Shown: positions 27,626 to 36,053 of the stretch, in pieces
Numbering within the stretch: position 1 is the first letter of the stretch
How the letters are laid out: each line of letters opens with the position of its first letter
NCBI RefSeq assembly: GCF_005250615.1
Contig: NZ_SULM01000006.1
Coordinates: forward strand, 310,001 to 374,000
Reading direction: 5' to 3'
DNA: 64,000 nucleotides
From: Pseudomonas rhizoryzae
Lineage (GTDB): Bacteria > Pseudomonadota > Gammaproteobacteria > Pseudomonadales > Pseudomonadaceae
Translations under genes and position numbers: made by a program
The notes under the pieces: model-generated
Told to the model about the DNA's origin: nothing
The model's input: only the letters and a program-made list of their open reading frames with translations
Database searches by the model: none

Positions 27626-28330
27626 ATGGCCGATCTATCACGCTTTCCCATCACCCAGCGCTGGCCCGCCCAGCACCCCGAGCGCCTGCAACTCTATTCG
27701 CTGCCCACGCCCAATGGCGTCAAGGTGGCCATCCTGCTGGAAGAACTCGGCCTGCCCTACGAGGTGCACCGCATCGACTTCGGCCAGGACGACCAGCACA
27801 CCGCGGAATTCCTCTCGCTCAGCCCCAACAACAAGATTCCCGCCATTCTCGACCCCGAGGGTCCTGACGGTGAGCCGCTGGGATTGTTCGAATCCGGCGC
27901 CATCCTGCTCTATCTCGCGGAAAAGACCGGTCGCTTCCTGCCGCAAGACCCGGCCGTGCGCTACCAGGCCATCCAGTGGCTGATGTTCCAGATGGGCGGG
28001 ATCGGTCCCATGTTCGGCCAGCTTGGCTTCTTCACCAAGTTCGCCGGCAAGGACATCGAGGACAAAAGACCCCGCGACCGCTACGTGGCCGAAGCCCGGC
28101 GCCTACTCGGGGTGCTGGACGGTCAGCTCAAGGGACGAACCTGGATCCTCGGCGATGACTATGGCATCGCCGACATCGCCACCTTCCCCTGGGTCCGCGC
28201 CCTGGTGGAGGTCTACCAGGCGGACGACCTGGTCGGCTTCCAGGACTTCGCAGAGGTGCGCCGCGTCCTGGACGCCTTCCTCGCCCGCCCGGCGGTACAG
28301 CGTGGCCTACGGATACCGGCGGCACCCTGA
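27626..28330 (+). CDS. glutathione S-transferase (YghU/YfcG, Nu-class type)
   Basis: In this 234-residue protein the N-terminal thioredoxin domain reads LQLYSLPTPNGVKVAILLEELGLPYEV, the TPNG.KV start typical of the Nu class. That class uses a Thr/Asn pair rather than Tyr or Ser and often shows disulfide reductase activity with two glutathiones. LFESGAILLYLAEKTGRF near residue 90 is the glutathione-gamma-glutamyl contact. A helical C-terminal domain follows, with DDYGIADIATFPW. A GAGGAA ribosome-binding site precedes the start. The gene is monocistronic. Confidence 0.92.
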   Translation: MADLSRFPITQRWPAQHPERLQLYSLPTPNGVKVAILLEELGLPYEVHRIDFGQDDQHTAEFLSLSPNNKIPAILDPEGPDGEPLGLFESGAILLYLAEKTGRFLPQDPAVRYQAIQWLMFQMGGIGPMFGQLGFFTKFAGKDIEDKRPRDRYVAEARRLLGVLDGQLKGRTWILGDDYGIADIATFPWVRALVEVYQADDLVGFQDFAEVRRVLDAFLARPAVQRGLRIPAAP

Positions 28331-28382
28331 TGCTTGCCGATCATCGCTAGAGCATCATCTCTTGCCCGCTTAAACTGCGCGG

Positions 28383-29081
28383 ATGTCACGCTCAGAACGG
28401 CTGTTCGATCTGCTCCAGGCCTTGCGCCGGCACCGCCGCGCCGTGAGTGGCCGCGCCTTGGCGGCGGAAACCGGGGTCAGCCTGAGGACTCTGTACCGCG
28501 ACATCGCCAGCCTGCAGGCCTTGGGGGCGGCCATCGAGGGTGAACCCGGGGTCGGCTATGTCCTCAAGCCGGGCTTCCTGCTGCCACCGCTGATGTTCAC
28601 CCCGGAAGAGCTGGAAGCCCTGGTGCTCGGCTCGCGCTGGGTGGCCGAACGCACCGACGGCAGCCTGGCCGCGGCCGCCGGCAATGCCCTGGCGCGGATC
28701 TCCGCGGTCCTGCCGAGCGAGCTGCAAAACGAGTTGGCCATGACCACCCTGCTCATCGGGCCGAGCCGGGAAACACCGCAAAACCAGATCGATCCGGCGC
28801 TCCTGCGCCAGGCGATACGCCAGGAAACCAAGCTCACCCTGGTCTACCGCGACGCCGCCGACAGCCAGTCCCGGCGCACCATCTGGCCCTTCGCGCTGGC
28901 CTATTTCGACGCCGCCCGGGTGCTGCTGGGCTGGTGTGAGCTGCGTGAAGATTTCCGCAGCTTTCGCGCCGACCGCATCCTTTCGGTAGAGCCCAGTGAG
29001 CAGCGTTATCCGCAGCGCCGCCAGACCTTGCTCAGGGACTGGCGCAAGCAGATGGAGCGCCAGCGCAACATCCCTGTGTGA
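28383..29081 (+). CDS. YafY/DeoR-type transcription regulator with WYL domain
   Basis: This 232-residue protein has an N-terminal winged helix (RSERLFDLLQALRRHRRAVS, then LRTLYRDIASLQ) followed from about residue 140 by a WYL domain. The IWPFALAYFDAARVLLGWCELREDFR segment is the ligand-binding beta barrel. Regulators of this sort typically sit next to the gene they control, here the VOC protein whose ATG follows 65 bases later. WYL domains bind nucleic-acid or small ligands. Confidence 0.9.
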   Translation: MSRSERLFDLLQALRRHRRAVSGRALAAETGVSLRTLYRDIASLQALGAAIEGEPGVGYVLKPGFLLPPLMFTPEELEALVLGSRWVAERTDGSLAAAAGNALARISAVLPSELQNELAMTTLLIGPSRETPQNQIDPALLRQAIRQETKLTLVYRDAADSQSRRTIWPFALAYFDAARVLLGWCELREDFRSFRADRILSVEPSEQRYPQRRQTLLRDWRKQMERQRNIPV

Positions 29082-29146
29082 CTGCTGACAGAAACTGGCA
29101 GTGGGGGTCCCTAGACTGGGCGGCATCACCCCAGAGGAGAGATGCC

Positions 29147-29518
29147 ATGCACTACCGCACCAGTCTGATGTTCTATGTCGCCGATGTCCGTACCAGCCGG
29201 GGTTTCTACGCCAGGTTGCTCGACCTCAGCCCGGTCGAGGACGGCCCCGGTTTCGCCCTGTTCCTGCTCCCGTCCGGTCTCGCCCTGGGCCTGTGGGCGC
29301 GGGATGCCGTGGTCCCGCCGGTGAGCGCGGGCAGCGCGACCGGTGAACTGGGCTTCAAGGTAGAGAGCCTGGCGGCGGTGGATGAACTGCATGAGCTCTG
29401 GCTGGCCCGGGGCGCCGAGGTGGCCTGGCCGCCGACCGATCTGCCATTCGGCCGCAGCTTCGTCGCCCTCGATCCGGACGGCAACCGGCTAAGGGGTTAC
29501 GCGGTGCATCCTGACTGA
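29147..29518 (+). CDS. VOC/glyoxalase-superfamily protein
   Basis: The product has 123 residues from ATG 29147, which follows an AGAGGAGAG ribosome-binding site. Two beta-alpha-beta-beta-beta modules read HYRTSLMFYVADVRTSRGFY and LGFKVESLAAVDELHELW. The second half ends PFGRSFVALDPDGNRLRGY, as in drug-resistance-type dioxygenase-fold proteins (phenazine or bleomycin binding). It is probably a small-molecule binding or modifying protein controlled by the WYL regulator just upstream. Confidence 0.85.
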   Translation: MHYRTSLMFYVADVRTSRGFYARLLDLSPVEDGPGFALFLLPSGLALGLWARDAVVPPVSAGSATGELGFKVESLAAVDELHELWLARGAEVAWPPTDLPFGRSFVALDPDGNRLRGYAVHPD

Positions 29519-29672
29519 GCCCTGCCGGCCGCTACGGGCAGGGTTGCTCAGCAGTTGGCACGAGTCGCGCCAGCTGCTGGACGAGGGGTCGGCATGGTAC
29601 AAATCCTACCCCTTGGCCTGTGAGCCGTTGACCTCTAAGGGTCGCCGCATCTTGACCTCGCCCACGTCCGCC

Positions 29673-29939
29673 CTAACGCAACTGACTGTCCTTGCTCCCG
29701 CGCCGGTTGTAGCCGCCGGCGCGCTGGTCTTCGGCATCCTGCTCGGACTGGCAACGGATGCACAGACGCACGCCCGGCACCGCCTGGCGGCGCGCCTCGG
29801 GAATGGATTCGCCGCATTCCTCGCAGTGGCTAAGACTTGCACCCCTGTGCAGGCGGCTGCGGGCGCGTTGCACCGCATCGTCCACCGTGCTGTCGATCTG
29901 CTCCTGAACCGCGCCGTCTCCGGCCCACCCGTTGGCCAT
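29673..29939 (-). CDS. DksA/TraR-family C4 zinc-finger protein (YbiI-like)
   Basis: This 88-residue protein has a helical N terminus with DSTVDDAVQRARSRL, then HCEECGESIPEARRQ and VPGVRLCIRCQSEQD, a four-cysteine zinc finger of the DksA/TraR type. It lacks DksA's long coiled coil, as in YbiI and TraR. The family binds RNA polymerase through the secondary channel. A GGGGAG ribosome-binding site precedes ATG 29939. The start lies head-to-head with the CDP-diglyceride hydrolase gene, so the 5' ends nearly touch or overlap. Confidence 0.88.
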   Translation of the reverse strand: MANGWAGDGAVQEQIDSTVDDAVQRARSRLHRGASLSHCEECGESIPEARRQAVPGVRLCIRCQSEQDAEDQRAGGYNRRGSKDSQLR

Positions 29940-29952
29940 GGCTGACTCCCCA

Positions 29953-30774
29953 ATGTGCTGTCCTGATATCCGTTGGAAAGGAAGCTCGCGCAGTTGTTCG
30001 CTGTCGTCCAGCGCCCGCTGGTCGTGGTGGCGGCAACTGTCGTTGCTGGTGCTGGCCATGACGCTGGCGGGCTGTTCCAGCCGCGAGTGGCTGCGCCAGG
30101 TCACGGTGGGGCTGTGCGTGCCCGACGCGCGACTCACCGGCTCGGCATTGCCCTGTCGCCAGGTGGTCGCCAATCCCGGCTTCGCCGTGCTGCGCGCACC
30201 CGGCGAGCGCCAGCATTTCATCCTGGTGCCCTTGCGGCCCTTGCGTGGTCTGGAGAGTCCGGCGCTCTGGCAGCCCGGCCAACCCAACTGGTTCGGCCTC
30301 GCCTGGCGCCAGCGCTGGTACCTGAGCGCCTGGGGGCCGGCGCCGGTGGCCGACGACCTTGTCGGCCTTGCGCTCAATGCCCCCAGTGGGCGTAGCCAGG
30401 ATCAGTTGCACGTCCACCTCGCCTGCGTGCGCCCCACGATCCGTCGGCAACTGTGGCGGCTGGCACCCGAACTGGATGAACACTGGCGCACGCTGCCGGT
30501 TAGCCTGGCCGGTGGTCGCTACCAGGCGCGACGCCTGAGCGAAGCCCAGTTGTTGGCAGCGGATTTCTTCGCAGCGCTGGCCGCTCAGCCGCCCTATCCG
30601 CTGCCCGACCCCCGGCTATCGCTGGCGCTGGTCGCCTTGCCCAGCACCGATGCCAGCCGCACGTTCCTGCTGCTGGCCGGCCGCGCGGGTAGCCAGCCCG
30701 GCGACCAGGGTTCGGCGGAACGGCTACTGGCGCCAAGCTGCCAGGGAACGTCCAAGCCCTCGGCGACTCAATAG
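29953..30774 (+). CDS. cdh: CDP-diacylglycerol pyrophosphatase (lipoprotein-like)
   Basis: The HIT-like core reads NPGFAVLRAPGERQHFILVPL and, later, QDQLHVHLACV, where the HxH pair is the active site of CDP-diglyceride hydrolases. The enzyme splits CDP-diacylglycerol to CMP and phosphatidate at the inner membrane. A hydrophobic stretch ending LAMTLAGCS near residue 40 looks like a lipobox. The start is uncertain: ATGs at 29932, 29938 and 29953 are all in frame and none has a good ribosome-binding site. The protein ends near 30774 after a proline-rich tail. A small membrane-protein gene follows within 20 bases. Confidence 0.8.
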   Translation: MCCPDIRWKGSSRSCSLSSSARWSWWRQLSLLVLAMTLAGCSSREWLRQVTVGLCVPDARLTGSALPCRQVVANPGFAVLRAPGERQHFILVPLRPLRGLESPALWQPGQPNWFGLAWRQRWYLSAWGPAPVADDLVGLALNAPSGRSQDQLHVHLACVRPTIRRQLWRLAPELDEHWRTLPVSLAGGRYQARRLSEAQLLAADFFAALAAQPPYPLPDPRLSLALVALPSTDASRTFLLLAGRAGSQPGDQGSAERLLAPSCQGTSKPSATQ

Positions 30775-30794
30775 CGCCAGCGCCAGGAGGCTGT

Positions 30795-31007
30795 ATGCCA
30801 CAGGAATTCCAGGAACTCTTCGACTTCATCGACCAGCTGCTCGCCTGGTCGGACTTCTATCTCAAGTGCGCCCTGCTGCTCGGCGGCGTCGGCATGGTCG
30901 CCGGCGCGGTGGCCTGGAGACGTTGGTGGGGCAAGGCGCTGGCCTTCGGCAGTGCGGGGCTGGGGGTGTTGGCCGCGCTCGGGCTGGATCTGCTGGGCCG
31001 GCTCTGA
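30795..31007 (+). CDS. small two-helix membrane protein, unknown function
   Basis: This 70-residue protein has an acidic-amphipathic N terminus (MPQEFQELFDFIDQLLAWSD) and two hydrophobic segments, CALLLGGVGMVAGAVAW and ALAFGSAGLGVLAALGLDLL, joined by RRWWGK. The ribosome-binding site CAGGAGG is strong and well placed. It follows the CDP-diglyceride hydrolase gene by 20 bases and may be cotranscribed. I do not recognise a family. Confidence 0.7.
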   Translation: MPQEFQELFDFIDQLLAWSDFYLKCALLLGGVGMVAGAVAWRRWWGKALAFGSAGLGVLAALGLDLLGRL

Positions 31008-31209
31008 GGCTTTCGCCCGCCGTCTCATGGCAGTCAGATGACACTGACCGTCGCTTTCCGCCGCCAAAGCTTGAACTGTTTCACCGTCTCGCACAGAGAG
31101 CGCTACGGGTTGGCGGATAGATCGCGCCAGCTTGCTAGGGTACTGCCCCACAATAATCCGGCTTGTTCACCACGGCCTTCATCTTTTCAGCTCATATACA
31201 GACCCGACC

Positions 31210-31848
31210 ATGCCCAAGTCCCCTTCTCGCCTGCTGTCCCGCCTCCCGTGCCTCGGCCTTTGCCTGATTGCCTCCTTCGCCGGCACCGCCAGTGCCCAGG
31301 AAAACAACACCCGCTGGGTCAGCGACAGCCTGACCACCTATGTCCGTAGCGGCCCCACCGATGGCTACCGCATCGTCGGCACCCTCAAGTCCGGGCAGAA
31401 GGTCGAATTGATCAGCACCCAGGGCGACTACAGCCAGGTGCGTGGCGAAGGCGGCAGCACCGTCTGGATTCCCAGCAGCGACCTGCAGACCAAGCCCGGC
31501 CAGGCCGAGCGCCTGCCACAACTGGAACAGCAGGTGGCCGAACTGAGCGGCCAGCTCAAGACCATCGACGACAGCTGGAAGACCCGCGTCCAGGGCATGC
31601 AGGAGACCCTGGATTCGCGCAAAAAGCAGATCGACGAACTCGAGGCCCGCCGCAAGGACCTCGACGCCCAACTCACCCAGGCCCAATCGGACCTGCGCAG
31701 CACCCAGGCCAAGCTCGGCAACGAGAACAAGCAGGCGCTGATGCAATACATGGTCTATGGCGGCAGCATCGCCGGCGCGGGTCTGCTGGCGGGGCTGATC
31801 CTGCCTTCCCTGACCCGGGGCCGGAAGAAGAACGACCGCTGGTTTTAA
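31210..31848 (+). CDS. SH3-domain protein with C-terminal membrane anchor (YgiM/TIGR04211 family)
   Basis: The product (212 residues from ATG 31210) has a signal peptide ending in TASAQ, then a bacterial SH3 domain (WVSDSLTTYVRSGPTDGYRI to VWIPSSDL). A coiled coil of about 80 residues (LPQLEQQVAELSGQLKTID and following) and a C-terminal membrane helix before a basic RGRKKNDRW tail complete it. These proteins sit in the periplasm and may bind the cell wall. Upstream ATGs are open in frame but precede the signal peptide without benefit. A hairpin at 31888-31906 follows the gene and probably ends the transcript. Confidence 0.88.
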   Translation: MPKSPSRLLSRLPCLGLCLIASFAGTASAQENNTRWVSDSLTTYVRSGPTDGYRIVGTLKSGQKVELISTQGDYSQVRGEGGSTVWIPSSDLQTKPGQAERLPQLEQQVAELSGQLKTIDDSWKTRVQGMQETLDSRKKQIDELEARRKDLDAQLTQAQSDLRSTQAKLGNENKQALMQYMVYGGSIAGAGLLAGLILPSLTRGRKKNDRWF

Positions 31849-31887
31849 CCTCGTCCTGGCGGCCGTGCGGAACCTGCGGCGGCGCTC

Positions 31888-31906
31888 CGTGCCTCAAGGA
31901 GGCACG
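31888..31906 (+). terminator. candidate transcription terminator after the SH3-domain gene
   Basis: A perfect 8-bp stem (31888-31895 with 31899-31906) with loop AAG begins 40 bases past the stop codon. The following sequence is ACTTCTGCT, so the U-tract is weak; termination may rely on Rho or be partial. Confidence 0.45.
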
Positions 31907-31950
31907 ACTTCTGCTACCGTGGCCCGACGCCTTCCGCCAAGACGAGTCCC

Positions 31951-32538
31951 ATGGCCGACACCTCCCGCTTCCGTATCCAGCAGGTCGAGATCCTCTCCGA
32001 TGACTGGGGCCTGCTGAAGAAGACCACCTTCGACTACCTGCGCCGCGACGGCAGCTGGCAACGCCAGACCCGGGAGACCTACGACCGCGGCAACGGCGCC
32101 ACCATCCTGCTGTACGACCGCGAGCGGCGCACCGTGCTGCTGATCCGCCAGTTCCGCCTGCCCACCCTGGGCAACGGCCTGGACGATGGCCTGCTGGTGG
32201 AAACCCCGGCCGGCCTGCTGGACCAGGCGGCGCCCGAAGCCCGCATCAAGGCCGAGGTGGAGGAAGAGACCGGCTACCGCCTGGACAATGTGCAGCACCT
32301 GTTCGACGCCTTCATGAGCCCCGGTTCGGTGACCGAGCTGCTGCACTTCTTCGCCGGCGAATACCGCGCCGACCAACGCATCGCCGAGGGTGGCGGGCTG
32401 CAGGAGGAAGGCGAGGACATCGAATTGCTGGAATTGCCCTTCGACGAGGCCCTGGCCATGGCGCGCGATGGTCGGCTGGTGGATGGCAAGACCATCATGC
32501 TGCTGCAGTACGCCGCCCTCTATCTGTTGCCGCGCTAG
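31951..32538 (+). CDS. nudK: Nudix hydrolase NudK-type (GDP-mannose / ADP-ribose pyrophosphatase)
   Basis: This 195-residue protein is colinear with E. coli NudK, including ETPAGLLDQ, YRLDNVQHLFDAFMSPGSVTELLHFFAGEY and the C-terminal DGKTIMLLQYAAL. The Nudix box is GLLDQAAPEARIKAEVEEET followed by GY. The first Glu of the consensus and the Arg are both Ala here, but the metal-binding cluster E-x-E-E-E is intact, so the enzyme is probably active. It would hydrolyse GDP-mannose or ADP-ribose. Three bases separate it from the DUF2236 gene. Confidence 0.9.
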   Translation: MADTSRFRIQQVEILSDDWGLLKKTTFDYLRRDGSWQRQTRETYDRGNGATILLYDRERRTVLLIRQFRLPTLGNGLDDGLLVETPAGLLDQAAPEARIKAEVEEETGYRLDNVQHLFDAFMSPGSVTELLHFFAGEYRADQRIAEGGGLQEEGEDIELLELPFDEALAMARDGRLVDGKTIMLLQYAALYLLPR

Positions 32539-32541
32539 CCC

Positions 32542-33414
32542 ATGGAGGCGATCCGTAGCCGCATCGAGCGGCAGGTGATGAGCCTTACCGGGCTGTCGCT
32601 GGGCGAGGTCGACTACGAGCAGCCCCCGGGCGACCCCGGCCTCTTCGGTCCGGGCAGCATGCCCTGGCGGGTGCACAGCGACTTCACCTGCATGCTGATC
32701 GGCGGTATCGCCGCCCTGCTGATGCAGACCCTGCACCCGCTGGCCCTGGCCGGCGTCTGGGATCACTCGAAATTCCGCGAGGACATGCTCGGCCGTCTGC
32801 GGCGTACCGGCCAGTTCATCGCCGCCACCACCTTCGGCAGCCGTGGCGACGCCGACCGGCTGATCGAGCGGGTCAAGGCCATCCACAGACACATCCAGGG
32901 CCAGGCCGCCGACGGTCGCCCCTATCGCGCCGAGGACCCCGCCCTGCTGACCTGGGTGCACGTGGCCGAGGTCAGCCATTTCCTGGCCGCCTACCTGCGC
33001 TATTTCGATCCGCAGCTGCCGGGCGCGGAGCAGGATCGCTACTACGCCGAGATCGCCCTGGTTGCCGAGCGCCTGGGCGCTACCGAGGTCCCCCGCTCGC
33101 GGGCGGAGATCGCCGCCTATTACCAGAAGATCCGCCCCGAACTGGTCTGTGACCAGCGCAGCCGCGAGGTCTGCCGGGTGCTGCTGCAGGCGCCCGCGCC
33201 TAGCGCCCTGGCCAAGCCCTTCGGCAAGCTGATGATGAGCGCCGGTATCGACCTGCTGCCCGATTGGGCCAGTGCGGAACTGGGTTTCCAGCAGAGTCCG
33301 CTGCAACGACGGCTGATTCGTACCGGTATCGGCGCGACCGCCCCGGTGTTGCGCTGGGCGGTGCGCAATGGCTCGTCGCATCGGGCCAGACGGCGGATGG
33401 GGATCGAGGGTTGA
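32542..33414 (+). CDS. oxygenase MpaB family / DUF2236 protein
   Basis: This 290-residue protein has DFTCMLIGGIAALLMQTLHPLALAGV and AATTFGSRGDADRLIERVKAIH, both diagnostic of DUF2236. The histidines in these and in LTWVHVAEVSHFL probably coordinate haem. The family includes the latex-clearing-protein-like MpaB oxygenases. It lies three bases after nudK and is probably in the same transcript. The substrate is unknown. A short repeat, TGATCGCGGCCATGGC, begins at its stop codon. Confidence 0.85.
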   Translation: MEAIRSRIERQVMSLTGLSLGEVDYEQPPGDPGLFGPGSMPWRVHSDFTCMLIGGIAALLMQTLHPLALAGVWDHSKFREDMLGRLRRTGQFIAATTFGSRGDADRLIERVKAIHRHIQGQAADGRPYRAEDPALLTWVHVAEVSHFLAAYLRYFDPQLPGAEQDRYYAEIALVAERLGATEVPRSRAEIAAYYQKIRPELVCDQRSREVCRVLLQAPAPSALAKPFGKLMMSAGIDLLPDWASAELGFQQSPLQRRLIRTGIGATAPVLRWAVRNGSSHRARRRMGIEG

Positions 33415-33626
33415 TCGCGGCCATGGCAGTCCGCCGATGCAGCCGCTCTTCCGAAGGCTAATGGAAACGAACACCTGCTCGGACAGCCCCTCTCCCCTTG
33501 GGAGAGGGTTGGGGTGAGGGCACGCCTCGCGACGAAGTCTCAGTGGAAAAGGCTGCGCCGTTTTCCACGCTACGGCTCTACACCGCGTAGGTTGGGTTGA
33601 GACGGCTCCATCGTCGAAGCCCAACA
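33412..33626 (+). repeat. composite intergenic repeat block
   Basis: Four repeat elements lie in the 254-base gap between DUF2236 and DbpA genes. They are TGATCGCGGCCATGGC at 33412-33427, a REP-like hairpin at 33487-33520 (stem 33488-33496 with 33500-33508), a GTGGAAAA/TTTTCCAC hairpin at 33543-33568, and a GGTTGGGTTGAGACGGCTCC element at 33587-33626 that ends GAAGCCCAACA. No gene is seen here. Confidence 0.8.
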
Positions 33627-33668
33627 GCCCGGATGTCAGAGGTGCCAGCGGACGATATCCGCCCTGTC

Positions 33669-35042
33669 CTACAACATCCGCACCTTGATCGACCGCCCCT
33701 TGATCTTGCCCTCGCTCAGCCGCTGCAGGGCCTGGCGGGCGATGTCTCTTTCCACGGCGACGAACGCCTGGTGGTCGAACAGGGTGATCTTGCCAATCTT
33801 GGCGCCGGGCAGGCCGGCGTCGCCGGTCAGGGCGCCGAGGATGTCGCCGGGACGCAGCTTGTCCTTCTTGCCCGCCGCCAGGGCCAGGGTGTGCATCGCC
33901 GGCACCAGCGGCTCGGGGGTGTCGCGTAGCGCGCCGAGCGGTTGCCAATCCAGCGGCGCACCCTGCTGGGTCTCGATGGCCTGGGCGCGGCTGGCCTCGG
34001 CCGGCGCCACCAGCGACAGCGCCATACCCTGTTCGCCAGCCCGACCACTGCGGCCGATACGGTGTACGTGCACCGCCGGATCGCGGGACAGCTCGACGTT
34101 GATCACCGCCTCCAGGCCTGCCACGTCGATACCGCGGGCGGCCACGTCGGTGGCCACCAGCACGCAAAGGCTGCGATTGGCGAACATCGCCAGCACCTGG
34201 TCACGCTCGCGCTGCTCCAGATCACCGTGCAGGGCGGCGGCGGAGATGCGCTGGGCGTGCAGTGCCTCGACCACCTCCTGGCACTGCTGGCGGGTCTGGC
34301 AGAAGGCCACGGCGCTGGCCGGACGATAATGCCGCAGCAACCGCACCACGGCGGCCAGGCGGTCCTGGGCGGCGATTTCGTAGAAGCGCTGGCGGATCTG
34401 GGTCTCGCTGTGCTGGCTTTCGACGCTGATGCGCAGCGGTGCCCGCAGGTAATCCTGAGCCAGCCGCTCGATACCGTCCGGGTAGGTCGCGGAAAACAGC
34501 AGCGTCTGCCGACGCTCCGGAGTCTGCCGCAGGATGTCGGCGATGGCGTCGATGAAACCCATGTCGAGCATGCGATCGGCTTCGTCGAGCACGGCGACGT
34601 TGAGGCCGTCGAGCACCAGGGTGCCTTTGCGCAGGTGCTCCTGCACCCGGCCCGGGGTACCGACGATCACCTGGGCGCCGTGCTCCAGGGAGGCGATCTG
34701 CGGCCCCAGCGGCATGCCGCCGCAGAGGGTCAGGATCTTGAGGTTGGCCGTGGCCCGCGCCAACCGGCGCAATTCGCGGGCCACCTGGTCCGCCAGCTCG
34801 CGGGTCGGGCACAGCACCAGTGCCTGGCAACCGAAATAGCGTGGATTGAGACCGGTCAGCAGGCCGATGCCGAAGGCGGCCGTCTTGCCCGAACCGGTCT
34901 TGGCCTGGGCGATGAGGTCCTGGCCCTTGAGGATGATGGGCAGGCTGGCCGCCTGGATGGGCGTCATGTCCAGGTAGCCGAGATCGGCCAGGTTGGCCTG
35001 CATGGCATCGGCCAGTGGCAGGGTATCGAAGGATGCGGGCAC
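33669..35042 (-). CDS. dbpA: ATP-dependent RNA helicase DbpA
   Basis: The product has 457 residues from GTG 35042, the same length as E. coli DbpA. DEAD-box motifs in order are AKTGSGKTAAFG (motif I), PTRELADQ (Ia), TPGRVQEHL (Ib), LDEADRML (II, DEAD), FSATYP (III, SAT), LVATDVAARGIDV (V) and HRIGRSGRAG (VI). The C-terminal KKDKLRPGDILGALTGDAGL and KIKGRSIKVRML belong to the RNA-binding domain that recognises 23S rRNA hairpin 92. It acts in 50S ribosomal subunit assembly. The GTG start follows a CAGGA site and matches the family start; the frame is open further but without similarity. Confidence 0.95.
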   Translation of the reverse strand: MPASFDTLPLADAMQANLADLGYLDMTPIQAASLPIILKGQDLIAQAKTGSGKTAAFGIGLLTGLNPRYFGCQALVLCPTRELADQVARELRRLARATANLKILTLCGGMPLGPQIASLEHGAQVIVGTPGRVQEHLRKGTLVLDGLNVAVLDEADRMLDMGFIDAIADILRQTPERRQTLLFSATYPDGIERLAQDYLRAPLRISVESQHSETQIRQRFYEIAAQDRLAAVVRLLRHYRPASAVAFCQTRQQCQEVVEALHAQRISAAALHGDLEQRERDQVLAMFANRSLCVLVATDVAARGIDVAGLEAVINVELSRDPAVHVHRIGRSGRAGEQGMALSLVAPAEASRAQAIETQQGAPLDWQPLGALRDTPEPLVPAMHTLALAAGKKDKLRPGDILGALTGDAGLPGAKIGKITLFDHQAFVAVERDIARQALQRLSEGKIKGRSIKVRML

Positions 35043-35169
35043 GGGAGTCCTGTGAAACGGCTCGTAAAGGTTTGCCAGTCTAGCAGAAGGGCACCCGCGT
35101 ACCTGCGCGTGGACGCTGGCGGGGAGCCTACCTATGCTAAGGAGGACGCCCACTCAAGGAAGCCTCTCC

Positions 35170-35793
35170 ATGTTCGACCGGCCCCTACTCTATACCCACC
35201 CCATGTCGCGCGGACGTATCGTGCGCTGGCTACTGGAGGAGCTTGGCCAACCCTACGACGTCCAGCGGATCGACTATGGGCCGGCGATGAAATCGGCGGC
35301 CTACCGGGCGATCAACCCCATGGGCAAGGTGCCGGCGTTGCGCCATGGCCCCGTGGTGGTGACCGAAACCCCCGCCATCTGCGCCTATCTGGCCGATGTC
35401 TTTCCCGCCGCCGGCCTCGCTCCGCCGCTGAACGATCCCGCTCGCGGTACCTACTATCGCTGGCTGTTCTTCGCCGCCGGTCCGCTGGAAGCCGCCACCA
35501 CCAACCAGGCCTTGGGCGTCACCCTGCCCGACGATCCGCAGAAGCGTGGTGCGGTGGGCTATGGCAGTCTCGCCGAGGTGCTCGATACTCTCGACGCCGC
35601 CCTGGCACCCGGCGAATACCTAGTCGATGACCGCTTCACCGCCGCCGACGTCTACGTCGGCGCCCATCTCGCCTGGGGTATGGCCTTCGGCACCGTCGAG
35701 AAGCGGCCTAACTTCGAGCGCTATGTCGCCGGCCTGGTAGCCCGCCCCGCCGCCGTACGCGCCCGCGAACTGGACGACGCCGACCTCGACTGA
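35170..35793 (+). CDS. glutathione S-transferase (beta/soluble bacterial type)
   Basis: This 207-residue protein has an N-terminal thioredoxin fold, LYTHPMSRGRIVRWLLEELGQPYDV, and the GSH contact ETPAICAYLADVF. The helical domain has FTAADVYVGAHLAW. It differs from the Nu-class GST at 27.6 kb. The probable catalytic residue is Ser13 in HPMSRGR. It is monocistronic, followed by a small acidic protein gene. Confidence 0.88.
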   Translation: MFDRPLLYTHPMSRGRIVRWLLEELGQPYDVQRIDYGPAMKSAAYRAINPMGKVPALRHGPVVVTETPAICAYLADVFPAAGLAPPLNDPARGTYYRWLFFAAGPLEAATTNQALGVTLPDDPQKRGAVGYGSLAEVLDTLDAALAPGEYLVDDRFTAADVYVGAHLAWGMAFGTVEKRPNFERYVAGLVARPAAVRARELDDADLD

Positions 35794-35905
35794 CGCCTGC
35801 GTATCGGCGTCCGAGGGCGCGGTATCGACTTCCGCCGTTCGCCCCGGCGCGGGAACGGGTCCGTCTAGTAGGGCTCAATATCTCCGATGACCACCGGAGA
35901 ACACC

Positions 35906-36049
35906 ATGAGCGACGCCGACCAGAAGACCTACGACAACCCCAGCAACACCCCGCCGCCGGACGAGCTGCCCTATGCGGACATGGAGCCGGAGGAATTTCC
36001 CGATGATCCCGACGTGGCCGGCCAGACCGAATCGGGCACTCCCGGCTGA
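35906..36049 (+). CDS. small acidic protein, 47 residues, unknown
   Basis: An ATG preceded by a GGAGA ribosome-binding site opens a 48-codon frame ending in TGA 36047-36049. The product is proline- and acid-rich (MSDADQKTYDNPSN, PDELPYADMEPEEFPDDP) with no hydrophobic segment. The codon use matches neighbouring genes, and the site is well formed, which supports a real gene. A MITE-like inverted repeat starts five bases past the stop. I do not recognise a family. Confidence 0.6.
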   Translation: MSDADQKTYDNPSNTPPPDELPYADMEPEEFPDDPDVAGQTESGTPG

Positions 36050-36053
36050 GTCT

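Noticed and set aside
29560-29640. A tRNA-like stretch with TACAAATCC.
   Set aside because: No acceptor stem or anticodon arm can be folded around it.
31894-34167. A 757-codon minus-strand open frame across nudK, DUF2236 and part of dbpA.
   Set aside because: It crosses repeats and several real genes, and has no domain.
33942-35630. A 562-codon plus-strand open frame across dbpA and into the GST gene.
   Set aside because: It is antisense to dbpA and out of frame with the GST; both true genes are well supported.
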